Assembly: GCF_010726085.1 (NCBI RefSeq)
Contig: NZ_AP022560.1
Location: 5,580,001-5,644,000 of the forward strand
Reading direction: 5' to 3'
From: Mycolicibacterium moriokaense
Lineage (GTDB): Bacteria > Actinomycetota > Actinomycetes > Mycobacteriales > Mycobacteriaceae
Length of the DNA: 64,000 nucleotides
Shown here: piece after piece, positions 53,871-63,445 of the stretch
Layout: the number at the start of each line of letters is the position of its first letter
Position numbering within the stretch: the first letter of the stretch is position 1
The notes under the pieces: generated by a model
What the model saw: the letters and a program-made list of their open reading frames with translations, nothing else
Databases searched by the model: none
What the model was told of the DNA's origin: nothing
Made by a program: the position numbers and the translations under genes

Positions 53871-54647
53871 ATGAAGACTCGGCACCTCGTGGTTGCGGCC
53901 GCGGTGATCCTCGCCGCGGCGGCGTGCGACAGCTCCTCCGAGCCGGCAGCAACCTCCGAGGCGGTGACGACGCCGCCGAGCGCCTCGACATCGGAAGCAG
54001 CTACCACGTCCGCCGCGCCGACCACGACGGCTGCCGCCTCTTCGGCGTGCACGGAGCTCAAGGGCACGGTGGGTGACGACAACCTCTGCACGGTCCACAC
54101 CGAGACGCCCAACTACACGATCGACATGAGCTTCCCCATCGACTACCCGGACCAAGCCGCGATAGTCGACGTGCTGATCAAACAGCGCGACGGGTTCATC
54201 GCGCTGGTCGAGGAGCCGCCGGTGCGCGATGTGCCGAAGGCGCTCGATATCAAGTCGCAGACGTACCGGTCGGGAAGTCCGGCGTCCGGCACCGAGAGCC
54301 TGGTGTTCGAGGAGTACAGCAACTTCGGCGGCGCCCACCCGGTGACGAGCTACAACGCGTTGAACTTCGATCTCGGCAAGAAGGCGCCGATCACGTTCGA
54401 GACGTTGTTCAAGCCGGGGTCCGACCCCGTCGCGGTGCTCGATCCGCTGGTGAAGGCCGAGTTGACGAAGCAGTTGCCGGGGGCGCCCATCGACGACAAT
54501 CCAATCGGCGCGGAGATGTACAAGAACTTCGCCCTGACCGATGACGCGGTGCTCTTCTTCATCAGCCAAGGCCAATGGACGATCTCGGCGGCCGGAGCGC
54601 AGAAGGTGTCGATACCCCGCAGCGAACTGGCGTCGATCTTGGCCTGA
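53871..54647 (+). CDS. DUF3298/RsiV-type lipoprotein
   Basis: This 258-residue protein has a lipoprotein signal (HLVVAAAVILAAAACDSSSE; Cys lipidation expected), a Ser/Thr/Ala-rich linker and a globular domain with LVFEEYSNFGGAHPVTSYNA and FDLGKKAPITFETLFKPGSD, the DUF3298/RsiV (MPT64-like) pattern. Function in mycobacteria is unclear; RsiV proteins elsewhere bind lysozyme. ATG 53871 gives a proper signal peptide. Confidence 0.8.
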   Translation: MKTRHLVVAAAVILAAAACDSSSEPAATSEAVTTPPSASTSEAATTSAAPTTTAAASSACTELKGTVGDDNLCTVHTETPNYTIDMSFPIDYPDQAAIVDVLIKQRDGFIALVEEPPVRDVPKALDIKSQTYRSGSPASGTESLVFEEYSNFGGAHPVTSYNALNFDLGKKAPITFETLFKPGSDPVAVLDPLVKAELTKQLPGAPIDDNPIGAEMYKNFALTDDAVLFFISQGQWTISAAGAQKVSIPRSELASILA

Positions 54648-54698
54648 CCTGGCTCGATTACTGCCAAAAGTCTCAATCTGCCTCGCAGCACGACGACA

Positions 54699-55472
54699 AT
54701 GGCGGGTCGGAGGTCTCGCATGTACCCGAATCAGGTGGCCGCTGGCTTCGCCATCGTGGGCGTCGCGGTGTTGGCCTGCGTCAGCTCGGCGGGGATGGAC
54801 GCGACTGCCGGTGCGTCGCCACCCGTCGTGATCGGCGAGCAGGATTCTCCGACGATCACCATCGAGCCGGCGCCCTCCGCACCATCATCGGACTTCTCCG
54901 GGGACACGGGAGCGTCGTCGTCCACGGATTCGGGTTCAGGCATACCGAGCACCGACTCATCTGTCGGTGGACCGGTCGCCGACTTGCCCGCTGGCGCGCC
55001 GCCGATCGATCCCGAGGCGACACCCGACCAGGGTGCCGACGCACCGCCGATTCCTGACGCCCTTCCACCTGGCGAGGGTCCGCCTGGCCCACCCGGTGGT
55101 CCGGCGCCGACCGCCCCGCCGGGGACCCCGCCCGATCCGGATGCCGGTGATGGCGGTAAACCACCCGATTGCCACCGGTTCTGGTGCCCGCACCCGCCCG
55201 TGCCGCCCATGCCGCCCGACCCGCCAGGATGGCCGTGGCCTGATCCGTTCTGGCCGAGCACATCCGACACGTGGGAGCCCGGTACGACGGTGGCCTTGCC
55301 GTCGCCGTGCGTGATCCCACCACCCCCGAATGCACCGTCGCCACAACCCATTCAATACGGCGGCCAGACGGTTGCGCCTGTCTTCGACGGGGGTTTGCAA
55401 CAGTGGGGCTTCTGGTATCTCGGCAACTGGGTCCCCATGTTCGGACCCGATTGTCCGAAGCCGGCACCATGA
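54699..55472 (+). CDS. proline-rich secreted or wall protein
   Basis: This 257-residue protein begins with a signal-like helix (VAAGFAIVGVAVLACVSSAG), then a long Pro/Gly/Asp-rich region (about residues 35-180) and a compact C-terminal part with four Cys (HRFWCPHPPVPPMPPDPPGW, PCVIPPPPNAPSP) ending VAPVFDGGLQQWGFWYLGNW. Probably extracellular. ATG 54699 or 54720 could start it. No enzyme motif is visible; it is unlike any family I can name. Confidence 0.6.
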   Translation: MAGRRSRMYPNQVAAGFAIVGVAVLACVSSAGMDATAGASPPVVIGEQDSPTITIEPAPSAPSSDFSGDTGASSSTDSGSGIPSTDSSVGGPVADLPAGAPPIDPEATPDQGADAPPIPDALPPGEGPPGPPGGPAPTAPPGTPPDPDAGDGGKPPDCHRFWCPHPPVPPMPPDPPGWPWPDPFWPSTSDTWEPGTTVALPSPCVIPPPPNAPSPQPIQYGGQTVAPVFDGGLQQWGFWYLGNWVPMFGPDCPKPAP

Positions 55473-55551
55473 CCTAACCGACCTGGTCAGGCCGCGACCG
55501 CCGTGCTCGATTACGGATTTGTGGTCAGCAGCCAATACCATCGCGGTCGTC

Positions 55552-57177
55552 ATGACCGACAACGCCCTGGCCGCTGCGCCGACCGCCGAACCCTCTCCAC
55601 CTGGCCGGATAGCCGCGGAGGCGGGCCGGCGGCGGACGTTTGCCGTCATCAGCCATCCCGACGCCGGCAAGTCGACGCTAACCGAGGCGCTGGCGCTGCA
55701 TGCCCGCGCGATCACCGAGGCGGGAGCGGTGCACGGCAAGGCGGGTCGTCGGTCGACGGTGTCGGACTGGATGGAGATGGAGAAGGCCAGGGGCATCTCG
55801 ATCACGTCGACGGCGTTGCAGTTCCCGTACCGCGACTGCGTCGTCAACCTGCTCGACACCCCGGGTCACGCCGACTTCTCGGAGGACACCTACCGGGTGC
55901 TGACGGCGGTGGACTGCGCGGTGATGCTCATCGACGCGGCGAAAGGTCTTGAGCCGCAGACGTTGAAGCTGTTCCAGGTGTGTAAGCACCGCGGGATTCC
56001 GATCATCACGGTGATCAACAAGTGGGACCGGCCCGGGCGCCATGCCCTGGAACTGATCGACGAGATCCAGTCGCGGATCGGGCTGCGGCCCACTCCCCTG
56101 ACGTGGCCGGTGGGTATCGCCGGGGATTTCAAGGGGGTGCTGGACCGCCGGTCCGGCAACTTCATTCGGTTCACGAGGACTGCGGGCGGGGCCACGGTGG
56201 CGCCCGAGGAGCACATCGCGGCTTGTGATGCTTCCGAGGCGGCGGGGGTTGATTGGGGAACCGCCGTCGAGGAGTCGGAGCTGTTGTCTGCGGACGGCGC
56301 CGACTACGACCGCGAGACGTTCTTGAGCGGTGAGGCGACCCCGACGCTGTTCACGTCGGCAGCGTTGAACTTCGGGGTGAATCAGCTGCTCGATGTGTTG
56401 GTCGATTTGGCGCCGTCGCCGAGTGGGGCGGTCGATGTCGACGGGGTGTTGCGCGCGGTCGAATCACCTTTCAGCGCTTTCGTTTTCAAGGTGCAGGCCG
56501 GGATGGATTCCGCGCATCGGGATCGGATCGCGTATGCGCGGGTGGTGTCGGGGACCTTCGAGCGCGGGGATGTGCTGACCCATGCGGCGACGGGTAAGCC
56601 GTTCGTGACAAAGTATGCGCAGTCCGTGTTCGGGCAGCAGCGTTCGACGTTGGACACGGCGTGGCCAGGTGATGTGATCGGGTTGGCCAACGCGGCGGCG
56701 CTGCGTCCGGGTGACACGTTGTATCTCGGTGAGCCGGTGCAGTATCCGCCGATTCCGAGCTTCTCGCCCGAGCATTTCGCGGTGGCTCGTGGGATGGATC
56801 CGAGTAAGCACAAGCAGTTTCGGCGTGGGATCGAGCAGTTGGAGCAGGAGGGCGTGGTGCAGGTGCTGCGCTCGGACCGGCGCGGGGAGCAGGCGCCGGT
56901 GCTGGCGGCGGTCGGGCCGATGCAGTTCGAGGTGGCAACGCATCGGATGGCGACGGAGTTCAGCTCGCCGATCTCGTTGGAGTCCTTGCCGTATCAGGTC
57001 GCGCGGATCGTGGACCCGGCCGACGTCGAGTTCATGAGCAAGCAGGTGTCCTCGGAAGTGCTGACGCGCACCGACGGCGTCATCCTCGTGCTGTTCTCCA
57101 CGCCGTGGCGGCTGGAGGGCTTCCAGCGCGACAACCCCGACATCAAGCTGGGGTCGCTAGTGGCGGCGGAGGGATAG
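55552..57177 (+). CDS. prfC: peptide chain release factor 3
   Basis: This 541-residue translational GTPase has the G1 motif VISHPDAGKSTLTEALALHA, switch regions including EMEKARGISITSTALQF, G3 LLDTPGHADFSEDTYRVLTA and G4 TVINKWDRPGRHALEL. RF3 recycles RF1/RF2 after termination. The C-terminal half VLRSDRRGEQAPVLAAVGPM matches RF3 rather than EF-G. ATG 55552 is the sensible start; the frame is open further upstream but overlaps the previous gene. Confidence 0.93.
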   Translation: MTDNALAAAPTAEPSPPGRIAAEAGRRRTFAVISHPDAGKSTLTEALALHARAITEAGAVHGKAGRRSTVSDWMEMEKARGISITSTALQFPYRDCVVNLLDTPGHADFSEDTYRVLTAVDCAVMLIDAAKGLEPQTLKLFQVCKHRGIPIITVINKWDRPGRHALELIDEIQSRIGLRPTPLTWPVGIAGDFKGVLDRRSGNFIRFTRTAGGATVAPEEHIAACDASEAAGVDWGTAVEESELLSADGADYDRETFLSGEATPTLFTSAALNFGVNQLLDVLVDLAPSPSGAVDVDGVLRAVESPFSAFVFKVQAGMDSAHRDRIAYARVVSGTFERGDVLTHAATGKPFVTKYAQSVFGQQRSTLDTAWPGDVIGLANAAALRPGDTLYLGEPVQYPPIPSFSPEHFAVARGMDPSKHKQFRRGIEQLEQEGVVQVLRSDRRGEQAPVLAAVGPMQFEVATHRMATEFSSPISLESLPYQVARIVDPADVEFMSKQVSSEVLTRTDGVILVLFSTPWRLEGFQRDNPDIKLGSLVAAEG

Positions 57178-57194
57178 GTCCGAGCGCCTTGGTG

Positions 57195-57604
57195 TCAGAC
57201 GCGGATTATCGCGACACCCGCGACGTCCTCAAGGGCATCGAAGTCCAGATCCTGGGTAACTACCGGCAGACCTTTGGTGGCTGCGATGGCGGCGATCCAT
57301 AAGTCATTGACTCGAGCCCGTCGGCCCGCCTCGGCCAAGCGAACGCGCAACAGCGCCCAATGTTGAGCCGCTGCCTCGTCGACCGGCAACGCAGTCATAT
57401 CAGAAATCGCGCACAACGTGCGAATGCGTCGTCCGCGGATCTCGGAGGTCCGCGCTGCGAGCACACCCGCGTTCAGTTCCGCGAGAGTCACCACGGCCGT
57501 GGCCACTTCATCCGGAATCAGAGACGTCTACAGCTAGCGCCCACTCCCGTTGGCGATAAAGACCGAAGTATCGAGAATCCGGCCGCGCGCCGATCGGTCG
57601 TCAT
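57195..57604 (-). pseudogene. inactivated VapC-type PIN toxin
   Basis: The full PIN domain can be traced on the minus strand: ILDTSVFIANGSGR near 57578-57537, then two in-frame TAG codons (57536-57534 and 57530-57528), then TSLIPDEVATAVVTLAELNA and the rest to VTQDLDFDAL. The ATG at 57604, overlapping the antitoxin stop as ATGA, is in a different frame, so a frameshift is also present. The toxin is therefore probably dead while its antitoxin gene is intact. Confidence 0.75.
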
Positions 57605-57858
57605 AATTCGTCGAGTTCGCCCGTGATTTCACCGGCGAGTTTCGTGAGGTCCTCGCGCAAAGCAGGGTCCGCCTGACTGGTCTCAAGCCGCTTCACCAAT
57701 TCCGCTTTCGACACCCATCGCCGACGCCTCGATTCCGCAGCGGTGATCACCGCAACTGGACGCCCATTGACAGTGATCGTCACCTCTTCGCCCGCCTGAA
57801 CCCGGCGAAGCACACCCGCTGTGTCGTTTCGCAGTTCGCGGGAGGCCACCGTAAACAT
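57601..57858 (-). CDS. Phd/YefM-family antitoxin
   Basis: This 85-residue protein has the Phd/YefM N-terminus MFTVASRELRNDTAGVLRRV, then QAGEEVTITVNGRPVAVITA, followed by an acidic, Leu-rich C-terminal half (LREDLTKLAGEITGELDEL) that would wrap a PIN toxin. It precedes the broken vapC with an ATGA-type overlap. Start ATG 57858 matches family starts. Confidence 0.83.
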   Translation of the reverse strand: MFTVASRELRNDTAGVLRRVQAGEEVTITVNGRPVAVITAAESRRRRWVSKAELVKRLETSQADPALREDLTKLAGEITGELDEL

Positions 57859-57926
57859 GCTACGACTGTACTTCTGCAGCACTGGGAAGTCCGGTCCGCC
57901 GACAGCGGCGATTGGCACCCGCCGGG

Positions 57927-58652
57927 CTAAGCGGCTGCTCCACGGTCGCAGATGCCGTTGAGCAACGCCGACACGTCTCTCGACTGCCATGCCTTGCCGT
58001 CAGGCGTTCGTTGACCCGACGAGTTCAGCACGCGCGCGGCCGCCGCACGCGTCACGCCACAACCGTCGACCAGCCAGCGCACATAGCTCATGACAAGGTC
58101 GTGGCGATTCACCCACTCGAAGTCCGGTTGGGGAAGTGTTGGCGGCCAGCCATTTTGGTGCGACATCGGCTGTAGAGCTACCGCGGCTTTTTCGACGACC
58201 GTCTCGATACTTTCCACCCCAGCCGCGGCCAGCGCTGCGCGGTCGAGGGCGTCGACGGCTTGTACCTCGCGTCGCAACGCGTGGTCGATTTCGTTCATGC
58301 CGTCGACGCCCGGCGCCAGCCAGAGTTTGTAGTCCACCAGCAGATCGAGTCCGTGACGGTGCAGGACCATGCAAAGCCGGCGGTAGTGCTCCTCGCGCCC
58401 CAGATCCCTCAGCGAGTTGGGCATCCATATCGGTAGCCCGGCCGAGATCGCCCGGGCCAGCGCCGCGACGACCGCTTCGACGTCGGTCAAGTCGTCGCGC
58501 GAGGCGGGATCGCCCGACGGGAACGCGTACATTGCGGCGATGTTCGCCCAGCGCGGCCCGTGGCAGGCCGTGTCTTGTTCGCAGTGGTAGACGGTTTGAT
58601 CGTCGCCGAGCACGACGACCGTAGGTACGGCTTCGTTGTGGGATCGGACCAT
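57927..58652 (-). CDS. hypothetical protein with recombinase-like C-terminal motif
   Basis: This 241-residue protein does not match a family I can name. The central part is helical and has AVDALDRAALAAAGVESIET. The C-terminal VTRAAAARVLNSSGQRTPDG followed by KAWQSRDVSALLNGI resembles the LN..G..TP.G..W motif found in serine recombinases, so DNA binding is possible. GAGGGAG about seven bases before ATG 58652 supports the start. It lies between a dead toxin gene and a pseudogene. Confidence 0.6.
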   Translation of the reverse strand: MVRSHNEAVPTVVVLGDDQTVYHCEQDTACHGPRWANIAAMYAFPSGDPASRDDLTDVEAVVAALARAISAGLPIWMPNSLRDLGREEHYRRLCMVLHRHGLDLLVDYKLWLAPGVDGMNEIDHALRREVQAVDALDRAALAAAGVESIETVVEKAAVALQPMSHQNGWPPTLPQPDFEWVNRHDLVMSYVRWLVDGCGVTRAAAARVLNSSGQRTPDGKAWQSRDVSALLNGICDRGAAA

Positions 58653-58759
58653 GGCAAGCTCCCTCGTCGCACGGGACGCCGGGCTGGGGAGCGGCAACGG
58701 CATCGGTGAATTTGATCCAACGGTATCGGGAGGCACCGACAGCTCGCGGGACGGCGGAC

Positions 58760-59910
58760 CTACCCGACTGTCGCGGCGAGCTCTGCGTAAACCGCGGCCT
58801 CGAAGGTGAGGATCGTCTCGACCATTTTGGCGTCGAAGAACGGCAGCAGTTGCGTCGCGATCACGGCGCCGATCCCCGCCTTTCGGTCGATCCAGAAGAA
58901 GCTGTTGAACAGTCACCGACCAGTCGCCGGAGCCGGCGCTGCGCATGCCAGGCAGGTCGATCAGGTAGACGTCGAAAGCGAGACCCCAGCCCTGGGGCAC
59001 AGGGAGCAGCTCGACCGGGTTGGCGAGCTCAGGAACGGTGGGTGCCAGTTTCGGCGGCAGGGGGACGCCGTCGAGGTGGTCTTGCAGCGCGAGGTCCACT
59101 GTCTCCTCTTTGAGGATGCGGGCGCCGTCGAGTTCGCCGCCGTTGATCCAGGCGCGGATGAAGCCCCCGTAGTCGGCGATCGTTCCGTAGGACCCGTGGC
59201 CGGCGGCGTCCCATTCCTGCTCGGCCGGCAGGTCGATGTCGCTGGGCGCCAAGCCGCCGTCGGGGGTGCGGGCGAGGACGGGCAGCAGCCGCGCACGTTG
59301 CTCGTCGGTGGGGGCCAACGTCGAGTCGGTCATGCCGAGCGTGCCCCAGACGTGCTCGCCGAGGTAGTCGCCGAGGGTCTGGCCGCTGACGGCCCCGACG
59401 ACCTGGCCGACCCAGTCGGTGCTGACCCGTACTCCCAGACCGTGCCGGGATCGTGGACCAGGGGTGCGCTGATGCTCTGCTTGCGGCCCCGAGAGCACGT
59501 CCGGGAATCGGTGGTCGGTGCAGTAGGTGTAGAGCTTGTCGTTGAGGAAGTGGTAGCCGCAGCCGGCGGTGTGGTTCATCAGCTGGCGGACGGTGGCTTG
59601 CGTTTTGGGTGGACGGAGGACGGGCTGGCCGCCGTCGAAGCCGTCAAGGACTTGGAGCTCGCCGAACTCGGGGACGTCGATGCCACTGGTGCGTCGAGGT
59701 CGACGCGGCCCTACTCGACGAGTTGGAGCGCCGCGGTGGTCGCGACGGCCTTGGTCATGGATGCGTTGCGGAACATGGAGTCGGGTCGGGCGTCGCCAGC
59801 GGCGCCTTCGTAGAGGACGCCGTCGCGGCCGACGACCGTGGTGCGATGCCGTGAAGCGACAGGTCGGCGGTCACACCGTTCAGTAGGTCGTCGATCCGCT
59901 CAAAACCCAT
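58760..59910 (-). pseudogene. decayed paralogue of the serine hydrolase at 50281-51432
   Basis: From MGFERIDDLLNGVTADLSLH (59910) to AAVYAELAATVG (58763) the sequence tracks the intact paralogue, but with a TAG at 59713-59711 in place of CAG and frameshifts near 59845, 59690, 59490, 59430 and 58915. Long stretches such as VPELANPVELLPVPQGWGLA are still conserved, so inactivation looks recent. Sequencing error cannot explain all the lesions. Confidence 0.8.
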
Positions 59911-60241
59911 GTCTAGCTCCTCCGCTTTTCGGCGATCATTGCACGGGTGGTCGGTCCGTCGGCGCGGTTCGGATGGGACTAATCGCGTGCGCCAGCCCCG
60001 TGATCGCTGGCATTTCGATGCTGATTGCAGATCGCGCGCAGGGCGTACATCGACAGTCACCTACCTTGTCGGTAGTCGACAACTGCCTGAGGAAGTCCTA
60101 CTCGCTGCAAGGCGCTCGAGAGCCCGCCGCCATTCTAGGTGCCGCGTTAATCTCGGTCATAGATCTACTTGCGGCGCGACGAGCACAAGTAGCAGCGATC
60201 GAAACCACAGTGGCAGCCACGCTGTAGTGGAAAGGAAGCCA
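59911..60241. other. gap upstream of the three-domain nuclease gene
   Basis: No gene is evident in these 331 bases. A small dyad CTACC-TTGTC-GGTAG lies at 60061-60075. AAAGGAAG before ATG 60242 is the ribosome site. The promoter cannot be placed with confidence. Confidence 0.35.
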
Positions 60242-62512
60242 ATGCCGACGTTGTACAGGGACACCGGCTACACGCTTGAGCATCTCGTACTTGATATAGG
60301 CGCAGGGCGTATCGCACTGCCGGATATTCAACGTCCCTTCGTGTGGTCGCCGGCGAAAGCACGAGATCTCTTAGACTCGATGTACCGCGGCTACCCCATC
60401 GGCACGATCATGCTGTGGGAAACAGGTGTCGACGCCGGCACGAGAAAGATCGGCGAGAGCGACGCCGAATCCCCGCGACTTCTGATCGTCGATGGTCAAC
60501 AGCGTCTGACATCGCTATATGCCGTGTTGACCGGTCAGCATGTACTCACCAAGAAGTTCGAGCAGCGCCGCATTCGCATAGCATTCAGACCTGCCGACGA
60601 GACCTTTGAGGTTACTGACGCCGCTATTGAGCGTGACCCTGAATTCATACCGGACATAACCACGCTCTGGACGGACGGCTACCGGCCGACCGTCCGTCAC
60701 TTCTTGAAGCGTCTCGGCGAGACTCGTGCGGACGGCCTTTCGGAGGCAGAAGAAGATCAACTCGAAGATCGCATAAACCGAGTTCATGATCTGGATGCGT
60801 TTCGTTTCCAGGTGATTGAGCTCGACAAGACCGCCGATGAAGAGCAGGTCGCCGAGATCTTCGTCCGCATCAACAGCGAAGGCGTCAAGCTCAACCAAGC
60901 GGATTTCATCCTCACGCTCATGTCAGTCCACTGGGAAAAAGGGCGTCGGGAACTGGAGGCGTTCAGTCGCGCTGCGGTGGATCCTGCCGCGGTAGGCCCG
61001 AGCCCGCGTAACCCGTACATCGAACCCAGCCCAGATCAAATGCTGCGCGCTGGAGTTGCGTTGGCCTTTCGGCGCGCACGTCTGCAATACGTCTACAACA
61101 TTCTGAGGGGCAAGGACCTCGAAACCGGCGTTGTCAGCGCCGAGCGGCGTGAAGCACAGTTTCAAGCGCTGGCTGAGGCTCAGGAGCGTGCTCTTGATCT
61201 AACGAACTGGCACGAATTTCTCAAGTGCATATATGCTGCCGGCTTCCGAAGCAACAAGATGATTACGTCACAGAACGCGCTCCTGTTCGGATACGCATTC
61301 TGGCTCATCGGTCGGTGCGACTTCGGCCTTGACTACAGCTTGCTCAGGCAGGTCATCAGCCGTTGGTTCTTCATGGCGCACACCACTGGCCGGTACACCA
61401 ACTCTCCTGAATCACAGCTGGAGTCGGATCTCGGACGCATCGCGGACCTTCCCAAGGGAGACGGCCAAGCCTTCGTATCAGAGCTGGACCGTATTGTTAC
61501 GGCGAACTTCACCAACGACTATTGGGAGATCTCGCTGCCGAATAAGCTGGATAACTCCTCGCCACGGTCACCGGCGTTGTTCGCATACCTGGCAGCGCTG
61601 AATCTCCTCGACGCGGAGGTCCTCTTCAGCGAGTTAAAGGTGTCGCATCTACTCGACCCGTCGGCAGTAGCACCTCGCTCGGTCGAAAGGCATCATCTGT
61701 TCCCCAAGAAATACCTTGCATCACTGGGGGTGACAGGGACGCGGCAGATCAACGCGATCGCCAACATGGCGTTCCTGGATTGGGCGGAGAACGCCTCCAT
61801 CAGCAGCGCTGCACCACATGAGTATTGGCAGGTCATGTCGAGTCAGATCAACCCCGACCGACTAAAGCGACAAGTCCATCATCACGCACTCCCGATCGGT
61901 TGGGAGCAGCTCGACTACACAACTTTCTTGGAACGCCGACGGGTCTTGATCGCCAAGGTCGTCCGCGAAGGGTTCTCAACGTTGTGGGGTTCGGTAGAGG
62001 TGCCTCACAACGCCACCATCGAAGACGTCATCGAAGCGGGTGAGTCTCAAACGACTGAGTTCAAGTCGACGGCACGGTGGAATCTTCATACAGCACAGGC
62101 AGATTCCAAGATGGAGCAGGTGATCGTTAAGACGGTTTGCGGCTTCTTAAACGCCGAGGGCGGAACCTTATTGATCGGCGTCGACGACCAGGGACAGCCG
62201 CTCGGGCTTCAGCATGATTTCCAAACGCTTGGCAGTAAGGGCAACGCCGACGGCTACGAGCTCTTCCTTCGGCAGTTGCTCGACAACGGCCTGTCGGTTC
62301 CTTCCGCCATGACAGTGCGCATCCGCTTTGAAAACGCTCGCGGACAGACTATTTGCGTGGTTTCCGTCGCGGCATCCGGAAAGCCTGTCTTTGCCAAGCC
62401 TACGAAAGGTTCCGGCAACAACGCCGAGGAGTTCTGGGTCCGAATCGGCAACGCGACCAAACAGCTCCATGGTGACGACATGCTCGAGTATCGCGAACAG
62501 CACTGGGGCTAA
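60242..62512 (+). CDS. DUF262/HNH-like/AlbA_2 (Schlafen-type) three-domain protein, putative defence effector
   Basis: This 756-residue protein has a DUF262 (GmrS/ParB-like) domain with LPDIQRPFVWSPAKARDLLD (26-45), IVDGQQRLTSLYAVL (82-96) and IFVRINSEGVKLNQADFILT (206-225). Residues about 480-517 resemble an HNH/DUF1524 site (VERHHLFPKKYL, then INAIANMAFLDWAEN). Residues about 597-715 are an AlbA_2 domain: ESQTTEFKSTARWN and VCGFLNAEGGTLLIGVDDQG. DUF262-HNH proteins include GmrSD type IV restriction enzymes; AlbA_2 occurs in Schlafen-like nucleases and regulators. A DNA-targeting defence role is inferred. Base composition is visibly less GC-rich than the core. Confidence 0.8.
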   Translation: MPTLYRDTGYTLEHLVLDIGAGRIALPDIQRPFVWSPAKARDLLDSMYRGYPIGTIMLWETGVDAGTRKIGESDAESPRLLIVDGQQRLTSLYAVLTGQHVLTKKFEQRRIRIAFRPADETFEVTDAAIERDPEFIPDITTLWTDGYRPTVRHFLKRLGETRADGLSEAEEDQLEDRINRVHDLDAFRFQVIELDKTADEEQVAEIFVRINSEGVKLNQADFILTLMSVHWEKGRRELEAFSRAAVDPAAVGPSPRNPYIEPSPDQMLRAGVALAFRRARLQYVYNILRGKDLETGVVSAERREAQFQALAEAQERALDLTNWHEFLKCIYAAGFRSNKMITSQNALLFGYAFWLIGRCDFGLDYSLLRQVISRWFFMAHTTGRYTNSPESQLESDLGRIADLPKGDGQAFVSELDRIVTANFTNDYWEISLPNKLDNSSPRSPALFAYLAALNLLDAEVLFSELKVSHLLDPSAVAPRSVERHHLFPKKYLASLGVTGTRQINAIANMAFLDWAENASISSAAPHEYWQVMSSQINPDRLKRQVHHHALPIGWEQLDYTTFLERRRVLIAKVVREGFSTLWGSVEVPHNATIEDVIEAGESQTTEFKSTARWNLHTAQADSKMEQVIVKTVCGFLNAEGGTLLIGVDDQGQPLGLQHDFQTLGSKGNADGYELFLRQLLDNGLSVPSAMTVRIRFENARGQTICVVSVAASGKPVFAKPTKGSGNNAEEFWVRIGNATKQLHGDDMLEYREQHWG

Positions 62513-62727
62513 CTTCATACGAAAGGGCGGGCCGCCTCGGCAACTCGGTTCGGCCAAGTACCCGCGTCGCTAGCCCTACGAACTCCAATTGCAGTAATGC
62601 GCCAGAGAAGGAAAAACTCCCGACACACACTGACGAAAATTCATTGCCCATACGGTTGTTCGCTCGACTTGCCTGCGCCGAACACACGACATCTCGTTCT
62701 GTCGCAGTTCGTTTCATCTGCGGACGA

Positions 62728-63435
62728 TCAGCGCCGCCGCAGCTGCGGGAACCCAATTGGATTTCCAGTCGCCTTCACAACCATGTCCGTCGGGAAGGGC
62801 CCACCCGGGGTCAGATTGAGCCACTGGACACAAGCCTGCGTGTCACGAATGAAGTCCGACACGAGAGCGCTGACAGCCAGGCCCGCCTTATCCGCCACCG
62901 GATACTCATACTGGGTGATCGTCATTTCCCCGCTTGAATGCCTCATCTCACCCCCCGATAACGACCGGGCCGCATCCGCTACCCCACTGCCAGAGTTTGC
63001 AAGCGTCGAACTACCTAGATTGTGGTGCACGAAGTCGCAAAGTAGCGCATACCGTTCAGCGACATCTATATGTTCAGGTTCCGCGGCAAGTCCTTGGATA
63101 CAGTGCATGATGTTGAATGGCTTTAGGCGGGCAGCAGATACGCCTTCAGCGATGAGCATGGCCCTGTGGTCGGGGTGCGTCGTTGCAAAGCGCGCACGTA
63201 TCAACACACCGAAGAACTGCTCCCCCAACGGTTGCCAAGAACTTTCAGTTACCTGCAAGGCGATCGCTTGAAGTCGGATTTGGATCTCGTGTAAAAATGC
63301 GCTCAGCTCACACATACTCCGTGATATCGCATAGAGGCCAAACGGGTTCTCCGCATCAACCATTGCCAAGAAGCCATCGACTAGGTATAACAGCTTGACT
63401 CGACTGCTCGCGGCGAAGTTCTCTCTGTGCATCAC
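62728..63435 (-). CDS. hypothetical protein beside the defence-like gene
   Basis: I do not recognise this 235-residue protein. It is mostly helical, with ISRSMCELSAFLHEIQIRLQ, AERYALLCDFVHHNLGSSTL and a C-terminal SALVSDFIRDTQACVQWLNL. Charged and His residues cluster near the YALLCDFVHHN segment. It starts at GTG 63435 or ATG 63432 without a ribosome site, and the IS21-type element ends only about ten bases upstream, so its promoter or true N-terminus may be lost. It is convergent with the DUF262 gene. Confidence 0.55.
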   Translation of the reverse strand: MMHRENFAASSRVKLLYLVDGFLAMVDAENPFGLYAISRSMCELSAFLHEIQIRLQAIALQVTESSWQPLGEQFFGVLIRARFATTHPDHRAMLIAEGVSAARLKPFNIMHCIQGLAAEPEHIDVAERYALLCDFVHHNLGSSTLANSGSGVADAARSLSGGEMRHSSGEMTITQYEYPVADKAGLAVSALVSDFIRDTQACVQWLNLTPGGPFPTDMVVKATGNPIGFPQLRRR

Positions 63436-63445
63436 ACAGGATTGA

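Noticed and set aside
59609..59854. plus-strand 81-codon frame over the serine hydrolase pseudogene
   Set aside because: Antisense of the decayed gene.
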